A stretch of 6,127 nucleotides of DNA, from positions 1 through 6,127 of the forward strand of contig CANCOG010000318.1 in the NCBI GenBank assembly GCA_947379685.1, in the 5' to 3' direction. The stretch comes from Flavipsychrobacter stenotrophus (GTDB lineage Bacteria; Bacteroidota; Bacteroidia; Chitinophagales; Chitinophagaceae). A program made the position numbers and the translations under genes. Within the stretch, counting starts at the first letter, position 1; every line of letters begins with the position of its first letter. The notes below the pieces were generated by a model. The model was not told where the DNA came from. It ran no database searches and worked only from the letters and a program-made list of their open reading frames with translations. Shown here in pieces: positions 1-4,621 of this stretch.

Positions 1-1
1 A

Positions 2-3000
2 CCAACTACACTGACGGTAAATGCTATACCTTATACTACATATACTACATCTGGCACTACTGTTACAGCGTCCGACGACGGAAGGCCTTCTGTTACATTG
101 CCGTTTACATTTACATTTTATGGTACTGCCTATACTTCCTGCAGAATCAGCAGCAATGGTTTTATCAATTTCAGTGGAAACCCGGGTACAGCCTATACGC
201 CTGTGGCCTTGCCTTCGTCAGGCGCGCCCCTGGCAATGATTGCCCTTTTCTGGCAGGATCTTAACCCATTGAGCGGCGGGACTATCACCTACACAACAAT
301 TGGCTCAACACCAAACCGCAAATTTATAGTTAGCTATAATAGTGTTGTTGCTAACAGTGGGGCCGGTACAAGTACAGGACAGATAATTTTATATGAGACC
401 TCTAATATCATCGACCTTATGATTTCGGGTACCAATCTGGCCGCCACTAACAACGTCGTTACGGGTATCCAGAATGCTGCCGGGACAGCTATGCTTACAC
501 CGCCAGCAAAAAACTACACTACATTTAGCCTGAACGGTCCCGGAGAAGGCTGGCGTTTTGCAACACCATCTTATACTTATTCCTGGACACCATCTACTAC
601 GCTGAGCGGTACAACAATCAGCAACCCGGTTTCAACCGGGCTAACATCTACCCAGATCTATACTGTTACTACAATTGATGTAAACAGCAGTTGTGCAGCG
701 GGAAATGTTTCTACAGCTACTGTCACAGTAAATCCATTACCGACAGCATATTCTATTACAGGCGGTGGCGCCTATTGTGCTGTTCCTGGTACAGGTGTTC
801 ATATCGGGCTTAGTAATTCTGAAACTGGTGTGAATTACCGTGCATACAAGGCTGGTAGTCCGGTAGGAAGCATTGTAGCGGGTGCTACTGGTTCTGCGCT
901 TGACTTTGGTCTTTTTACAGATACAACAGGTGCATATACAGTGGTCGCTACAAATGCAACAACCGGCTGTGTAAAAAATATGACCGGCAGTTTTCATATT
1001 TCCATAAATGCTAACCCGACCGCATATACGCTTACAGGTGGCAACGGTTGTACTTCGACTGGTGTTACTATAGGGTTATCTAATTCCCAGACTGGTGTGA
1101 CTTACCAGATATTTAATGGTGGCACTGGTGGTGCAACTCGTTCAGGATCTACAGGCAGCTCATTAACCTATGGTTCCATAACAGCTGCTGGTATATATAC
1201 TATTATTGGTACTGGTACAGGCAGCTGTACTACTACCATGACCGGAAGCTCCGTGATCAATACTTCTCCAACTGCCTATAGCGTGACCGGTGGAACAGGA
1301 GGATGTTCAGGTGGCGGTATCGCAGTGGGACTGGCGAATTCACAATCGGGTGTTAGTTACCAGTTGTACCTGGGCGCGTCTACAAGTGGTTCTCCAGTTT
1401 CAGGAACGGCATCTGCCATTACCTTTGGTACGCAATCAACCCCGGGTACCTATACAGTTACAGGAACCGCATCTGGCTGTAGTACTGCAATGACTGGCAG
1501 CGCAACAGTAAATACGCCTTCTTCTGTATCACTCGGCGGCAACCCAAGTGTGTGTCAGCCAATTAGTTCAGCTACTATTTCTTATTCCAGCCCGGGAGGT
1601 TCACCAACAATTTATGCTATTAGTTGGGGATCTGCTGCTCTTACAGATGGATTTACAAATGTTGGCGCAGGTACACTTACAGGGGGGACAATTACATTAA
1701 GTATCCCTAATACAAGCGTTCATGGTGTTTACTCCGGTGATATTACTGTATCAAACGGAGTGTGCACCAGTACTACTTATCCTTTTACACTTACGGTCTA
1801 CGCCTATCCAACAGCGTCAATTACATCAGCAGTTGCTCCTTGTATGGGTTATGGGACTAATATTGTTTTCACCGGAACCGATGCTGCCAATATTAACTAT
1901 ACAATTGACGGTGGTTCACCAGTAACCGCGACTTTAACCGGTGGCACCTATTCATTAAGCACTGGAGCGCTTACAGCGGCTCATACCTATGTATTGGTTA
2001 ATGCACTTAACCCTGCTTGTACCACAACATTGGGCACATCAGCAACCGTTACTCCTAACCCAATGCAATGGACTGGTGCAACTTCCGCTGACTGGAATAA
2101 TGCAGCTAACTGGTCTTGTGGCTTTGTGCCCGGTACTTCCGACGACGCAACAATTCCTTCAGGAACACCTAACGCTCCGGCAATTGCTGCATCTGCGTCT
2201 GGTTCAACCCGCAGCTTAACCATTGCTTCAGGAGTAAATGTGACCGTTGGTAACAGTGGAACGCTTACGGTAGCTGGTAACCTCACCAATAGTGGTCTGG
2301 TTTCTGGTTCTGGTATTCTTACCATGAATAGCGGCTCAGCACAGACGGTGAGTGGTTTCGGTGCTGTAAATAATTTTAATGTAAATAATGCTGCTGGTGT
2401 AACGGTAGCCACAGGGGCAAGGCTTACAGTTAAGAGCGTGCTTTCAGTTACCACAGGTTCACTTGCCACCAGCGATAGCGTTGTGTTATATTCAGATACA
2501 AATGGTAGTGCACGTGTAGCTACTTTGCCTTCAGGAACAAGTATTACGGGTAATGTCAAGGTGAACCAGTTTTTCACTGGCGGTCGTCGTGCTTATCGTT
2601 TCTGGGCACATCCATTCAGTAATTATATAGGATTGAGCCAGCTTGAAAATTATGTGGATGTTGCAGGCCCTGGTGGTTCTCTTAACGGATTTACTACAAC
2701 TGGTTCCAACCAGCCTTCAGCATACCGTTACAATCCATATGTTGGTAATTCTACTTTGGCCGGAGATCCGGGTTGGAGACCATTTACCAGTGCCTACACC
2801 ACAGAAGACACTAACCGACTTCATCAATACCAGGGTATACGCGTTTACTATAGGGGAGCGAAGGGTGAAGGTTTAGGTTTTGGCCCATATCTGGTCATAT
2901 CTTCAACTACAGCAAGCCAATGGGGTGCGCTCAACCAGGGCAACCAAAACATTCCTTTGTCAAGGGGCGCAACTACGGCACAGGACTATAACATGGTGGG

Positions 3001-3985
3001 TAACCCTTATGCTTCACCGGTCGATATTGGTACAGTCATATTCAACGCTGCCAGCTCAGGTCGTGTACATGGTGGGTATTTCTATATATGGAATCCATTC
3101 GTGAATACCGCTGGTGCATTCCAGGCTGTTCCATATTCTACGGGTGGAGGTTCGCCGGTTGCGATACCATATTATATACAAGCTAACGACGCATTCCAGA
3201 TTAGGGCAATGCATGACGGAGACCAACTGAATTTCACAGAGTCTAACAAGGGTGCTTCAATATCAAATATATACAGTCTGATGAAGTCTCGGCCGGATTT
3301 CGTTTCGTTGTACGTTTATGATGCGAACTATCATCCTTATGATATGTTGTACGTGAAGTTCGATGCCGATGCAACCAATGATGAAGATGCTAAATATGAC
3401 GGTGGTAAGCCTTCTGGTAATGACTTCAACTTCTACAGCTTGTCGGCTGACAATCATAAGTTGATGGTAGATGCCCGCCCGTACAAAGCTGAAAGTATCA
3501 TTCCTTTGGGCGTGCGCAGCAGTTATGCACAGGATTACATAATCAGGGCGGAGAATATTTCGGTTCCTGAGGGCGGAAAGGTCTATCTCCATGATAAGCT
3601 TCTGAAACAGTATATATTATTACAACAGGGTACAGAGTACCGGTTTTCGGTAACAAAGGAAGATGCATCACAAGGTGAAAACAGGTTTGAGTTAAGCATG
3701 GCTCCAGCTGAAGTAAAGGAAAGTCCGCTTTCAAAAGGACTTAATGTTGCTATGAGGCCTAATCCGGCAACCGATGAAGTCAACATCACCTTTACGCAGT
3801 CAAGGTCTGAAAACGTATCCATCAGGGTACTTGATCTTTCAGGTGCCTGTGTTTATAGTCAAGCACTCGGTAATCTTCAAAACAGTACTGTAAAGATCCC
3901 ATTAAATAATATCGCATCTGGAATTTACATGGTCGAACTGACATCAGGCGATCAAAAGGTAGTTCAGCGTTTGGTGAAGGAATAA
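2..3985 (+). CDS. Giant secreted multidomain Ig-repeat protein with T9SS type A sorting domain (5'-partial)
   Basis: The frame is open from base 2 to the TAA at 3983-3985, giving 1327 visible residues. The first residues (TTLTVNAIP) read like the end of a preceding Ig-type module (compare ATVTVNPLP at about 239-247), so the real start is upstream and the TTG at 98 is not a credible start. Domains by visible residue: beta-sandwich module 11-189; Ig/PKD-like 190-247; tandem cysteine-pair modules 248-687; 'WTGATSADWNNAANW' module from 690, then a Gly/Ser/Thr-rich beta-solenoid-like stretch about 739-832; 'GGRRAYRFWAHP' module about 847-1077; pre-C-terminal beta region with an acidic D/N patch (DADATNDEDAKYDGG) about 1078-1247; T9SS sorting domain 1248-1327. 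This architecture is typical of Bacteroidota proteins exported by Sec, moved across the outer membrane by T9SS, and released or surface-attached. No catalytic motif is recognised. An adhesin or matrix role is inference; secretion is well supported. A strong terminator follows 28 bp after the stop. Confidence 0.93.
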   Translation, partial: PTTLTVNAIPYTTYTTSGTTVTASDDGRPSVTLPFTFTFYGTAYTSCRISSNGFINFSGNPGTAYTPVALPSSGAPLAMIALFWQDLNPLSGGTITYTTIGSTPNRKFIVSYNSVVANSGAGTSTGQIILYETSNIIDLMISGTNLAATNNVVTGIQNAAGTAMLTPPAKNYTTFSLNGPGEGWRFATPSYTYSWTPSTTLSGTTISNPVSTGLTSTQIYTVTTIDVNSSCAAGNVSTATVTVNPLPTAYSITGGGAYCAVPGTGVHIGLSNSETGVNYRAYKAGSPVGSIVAGATGSALDFGLFTDTTGAYTVVATNATTGCVKNMTGSFHISINANPTAYTLTGGNGCTSTGVTIGLSNSQTGVTYQIFNGGTGGATRSGSTGSSLTYGSITAAGIYTIIGTGTGSCTTTMTGSSVINTSPTAYSVTGGTGGCSGGGIAVGLANSQSGVSYQLYLGASTSGSPVSGTASAITFGTQSTPGTYTVTGTASGCSTAMTGSATVNTPSSVSLGGNPSVCQPISSATISYSSPGGSPTIYAISWGSAALTDGFTNVGAGTLTGGTITLSIPNTSVHGVYSGDITVSNGVCTSTTYPFTLTVYAYPTASITSAVAPCMGYGTNIVFTGTDAANINYTIDGGSPVTATLTGGTYSLSTGALTAAHTYVLVNALNPACTTTLGTSATVTPNPMQWTGATSADWNNAANWSCGFVPGTSDDATIPSGTPNAPAIAASASGSTRSLTIASGVNVTVGNSGTLTVAGNLTNSGLVSGSGILTMNSGSAQTVSGFGAVNNFNVNNAAGVTVATGARLTVKSVLSVTTGSLATSDSVVLYSDTNGSARVATLPSGTSITGNVKVNQFFTGGRRAYRFWAHPFSNYIGLSQLENYVDVAGPGGSLNGFTTTGSNQPSAYRYNPYVGNSTLAGDPGWRPFTSAYTTEDTNRLHQYQGIRVYYRGAKGEGLGFGPYLVISSTTASQWGALNQGNQNIPLSRGATTAQDYNMVGNPYASPVDIGTVIFNAASSGRVHGGYFYIWNPFVNTAGAFQAVPYSTGGGSPVAIPYYIQANDAFQIRAMHDGDQLNFTESNKGASISNIYSLMKSRPDFVSLYVYDANYHPYDMLYVKFDADATNDEDAKYDGGKPSGNDFNFYSLSADNHKLMVDARPYKAESIIPLGVRSSYAQDYIIRAENISVPEGGKVYLHDKLLKQYILLQQGTEYRFSVTKEDASQGENRFELSMAPAEVKESPLSKGLNVAMRPNPATDEVNITFTQSRSENVSIRVLDLSGACVYSQALGNLQNSTVKIPLNNIASGIYMVELTSGDQKVVQRLVKE
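32..568 (+). other. Encoded beta-sandwich module shared with the downstream gene
   Basis: Residues 11-189 of the first protein form a module with hallmarks PFTFTFYG, ISSNGFINF, GSTPNRKFIVSY (101-112), LYETSN (130-135), a VTGIQN segment and a closing GWRF. The same order occurs in the second protein: IGFTFVFCG, CSNGWVSL, GSSPNRVFTVEW (131-142), LYESTN (162-167), a VGIAN segment and NWVVTF. I recognise this as a recurrent extracellular module of Bacteroidota secreted proteins, but I cannot assign a family name or ligand from sequence alone. In this gene it is internal, preceded by at least one other module, whereas in the second gene it is N-terminal. Confidence 0.75.
743..1519 (+). repeat. Three tandem protein-level repeats (TAY-x-x-TGG modules)
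   Basis: Three consecutive modules start with TAYSITGG (743), TAYTLTGG (1019) and TAYSVTGG (1271) and have 92, 84 and 83 residues. Each has a cysteine just after the TGG, a GL(S/A)NS(E/Q)(T/S)GVxY segment, a late G-x-YT strand, a second cysteine and a closing MTGS. The cysteines are at visible residues 259/323, 350/409 and 435/493, so one disulfide per module is plausible. At DNA level the copies have diverged a lot, which argues for old duplications kept by selection. They resemble Ig-like beta-sandwich repeats common in large Bacteroidota surface proteins; the exact family is not certain. Confidence 0.85.
1520..2062 (+). repeat. Two further diverged cysteine-pair Ig-like modules
   Basis: Two more modules continue the array. 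Residues 507-603 have cysteines at 518 (NPSVC) and 588 (SNGVC); residues 604-687 begin TASITSAVAPC and have cysteines at 614 and 673. The second again starts with T-A after a proline and ends in ATVTPNP, matching the ends of earlier modules (VNPLP, INANP, VNTSP, VNTP). They lack the GLSNSxTGVxY core of the preceding three, so they are related in layout rather than close copies. Confidence 0.65.
2063..2497 (+). other. Encoded W-T-G/D-W-N module followed by beta-solenoid-like stretch
   Basis: Residues 690-704 (WTGATSADWNNAANW), followed by CGFVPGTSDDATIP, match a module frequent in Bacteroidota extracellular proteins, where it precedes short turns rich in Gly, Ser, Thr and Asn. Here residues about 739-832 show such turns (LTIASG, GTLTVAG, NLTNSG, GILTMNSG, ARLTVKS), suggestive of a right-handed beta-solenoid. 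The fold is inferred from the periodic pattern; no enzyme motif is visible. Confidence 0.6.
2540..3232 (+). other. Encoded 'RRAYRF' module of T9SS cargo proteins
   Basis: Residues about 847-1077 include GNVKVNQFF, GGRRAYRFWAHP, the aromatic-rich segments YQGIRVYYRG and GGYFYIWNP, a YNMVGNPYASPVDI segment, and an IQANDAFQIRA strand. I recognise this combination, with arginines before an aromatic-rich strand, then a VGNPY(A/P)SP segment and an I-x-x-x-(D/Q)AF strand, as common upstream of the sorting domain in large Bacteroidota secreted proteins. Its biochemical role is unknown to me. Confidence 0.55.
3743..3982 (+). other. Encoded T9SS type A C-terminal sorting domain
   Basis: The last 80 residues (1248-1327) have the standard layout of this domain: a RPNPATDEVNI segment (1252-1262), a VRVLD-like strand seen as IRVLDLSG, a KIPLNNIASG turn, GIYMVEL (1307-1313) and a short basic tail VQRLVKE. 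In the established T9SS model this domain directs the protein through the outer membrane translocon and is then removed, with the cargo released or attached to surface lipopolysaccharide. It ends directly at the stop codon, so this C-terminus is intact. Confidence 0.93.
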
Positions 3986-4012
3986 CGCAGGTAGATGTTT
4001 TATGTTGAATAG

Positions 4013-4047
4013 TCAGGGTGCCGCAAATGTGGCACCCTGATTTTTTT
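4013..4047 (+). terminator. Strong intrinsic terminator after the first gene
   Basis: A perfect 10-bp stem pairs 4013-4022 (TCAGGGTGCC) with 4031-4040 (GGCACCCTGA). The 8-base loop can be shortened by a C-G and a G-U pair to a four-base loop. Seven T residues follow at 4041-4047. It lies 28 bp after the TAA of the upstream gene and should end that transcript. There is no matching A tract on the left, so it is oriented for plus-strand transcripts. Confidence 0.88.
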
Positions 4048-4058
4048 GGGTGATCGGA

Positions 4059-4082
4059 GGCAGTTCCTTCCTGCCATTTTTT
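4059..4082 (+). terminator. Possible weaker back-up terminator hairpin
   Basis: A 5-bp stem GGCAG (4059-4063) pairs with CTGCC (4071-4075) across a 7-base loop and is followed by A and six T residues (4077-4082). It sits 11 bp after the T tract of the strong terminator. The stem is short, so on its own it would be a weak stop; as a second hairpin it could catch read-through. The segment after each T tract is also similar (GGGTGATCGG and GGGCACCGG). Confidence 0.4.
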
Positions 4083-4319
4083 GGGCACCGGCAAGGCAAA
4101 TTTTCCGAAAGGAGGTCCCAAATGATTGCTTGTTTTTCATGAGTTTTTGTGTTTGGTATTTGAATATGCGTTGGGGTTAAATGTTAATATTATTCAATGC
4201 TTTTATTGCCTTCAGATAAAAAAAGTATCATGTTTAATCGGCTATATTGCAATTGGTTAAAATGCTTTAAGGCGAGTCATTTACAGATATAGATATTTAT
4301 TAAAATTGTGAAATAATAG

Positions 4320-4331
4320 TTTTAGCTAAAA
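4320..4331. promoter_or_regulatory. Perfect 12-bp palindrome, possible operator
   Basis: TTTTAGCTAAAA is a perfect 12-bp inverted repeat without spacer. It ends 20 bp before the TTG of the best promoter candidate, a place where a dimeric regulator could bind. In such AT-rich DNA a palindrome of this length can arise by chance, and no second copy is seen in the window. Confidence 0.2.
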
Positions 4332-4351
4332 GTTAGTAAATGCACAAGTGA

Positions 4352-4381
4352 TTGGTTTTAAGTTATATACAAATATAATTG
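4352..4381 (+). promoter_or_regulatory. Candidate Bacteroidota-type promoter for the second gene
   Basis: TTG at 4352-4354 is followed after 19 bp by TATAATTG at 4374-4381. The Bacteroidota primary sigma consensus is about TTTG, 19-21 bp, TAnnTTTG; each box here has one mismatch. Transcription would start near 4388 and leave an untranslated leader of about 170 bases. An alternative nearer the gene is TACCTTCG at 4458-4465, but its only upstream TTG (4430-4432) is 25 bp away. Neither is strong. Confidence 0.3.
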
Positions 4382-4555
4382 ACGCTAATATTGTTAGGTG
4401 CAGGTTAAGTTTTAGTTAATGAAGCGTTATTGAATTATTAAAATCTTATTAATACTATACCTTCGAATGTTGAAACCCGGTCACAACCGTTTTTTGTACC
4501 ATTAATTTGACTTTTTAAGACCTAAGCTCTTTAACCCAAATTCTAAAATTTATTT

Positions 4556-4621
4556 ATGAAGAAGATCTATCTATTTACTCTCGCCTGTTGCCTGCTCTTT
4601 GCAACCTTTAGAAGTAATGCA
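4556..4621 (+). other. Encoded Sec signal peptide
   Basis: Residues 1-22 have a basic start (MKK), a hydrophobic core (IYLFTLACCLLFATF, 4-18) and a short polar end RSNA with probable signal peptidase I cleavage between A22 and Q23. The resulting mature N-terminus QSAAS is typical of Bacteroidota exported proteins. Cysteines 11 and 12 are inside the core and do not fit a lipobox. Confidence 0.88.

Larger units (their letters stand above)
4083..4555. other. AT-rich non-coding leader/intergenic region
   Basis: No gene is visible in this stretch on either strand. From about 4140 it becomes markedly AT-rich compared with the genes, with many stop codons in all frames. It holds a 12-bp palindrome (4320-4331), weak promoter candidates (4352-4381 and near 4458-4465), and a small 4-bp hairpin followed by six T residues (4478-4495). 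An unexpected AAAGGAGGT at 4108-4116 precedes a six-codon open frame only. The region most likely carries the promoter and untranslated leader of the second gene. Confidence 0.7.

Noticed and set aside
743..1519. DNA-level tandem repeat or CRISPR-like array.
   Set aside because: The period is about 250-276 bp with strongly diverged bases; repetition is clear only in the protein and there are no short identical repeats with unique spacers.
1987..2577. A 196-codon open frame on the minus strand inside the first gene.
   Set aside because: It lies wholly opposite a well-supported coding region. Its Val/Pro/Leu/Ala/Thr-rich sequence is what the complement of Gly/Ser/Thr/Asn-rich repeats gives, and it has no domain or promoter.
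3338..3420. Acidic D/N patch (DADATNDEDAKYDGG) as a dockerin or EF-hand calcium site.
   Set aside because: The spacing does not match a full EF-hand or dockerin loop, and similar acidic stretches are common in this pre-C-terminal region of T9SS cargo; calcium binding remains possible but unsupported.
3822..4121. A 99-codon minus-strand open frame reaching across the terminator region.
   Set aside because: It covers the sorting-domain codons and both hairpins in antisense, shows no recognisable protein features, and would need transcription through a strong terminator structure.
4478..4495. Short hairpin CGGT-CACA-ACCG followed by six T residues as an attenuator or terminator.
   Set aside because: The stem is only 4 bp and could easily occur by chance in AT-rich DNA; there is no competing structure or leader peptide to support attenuation.
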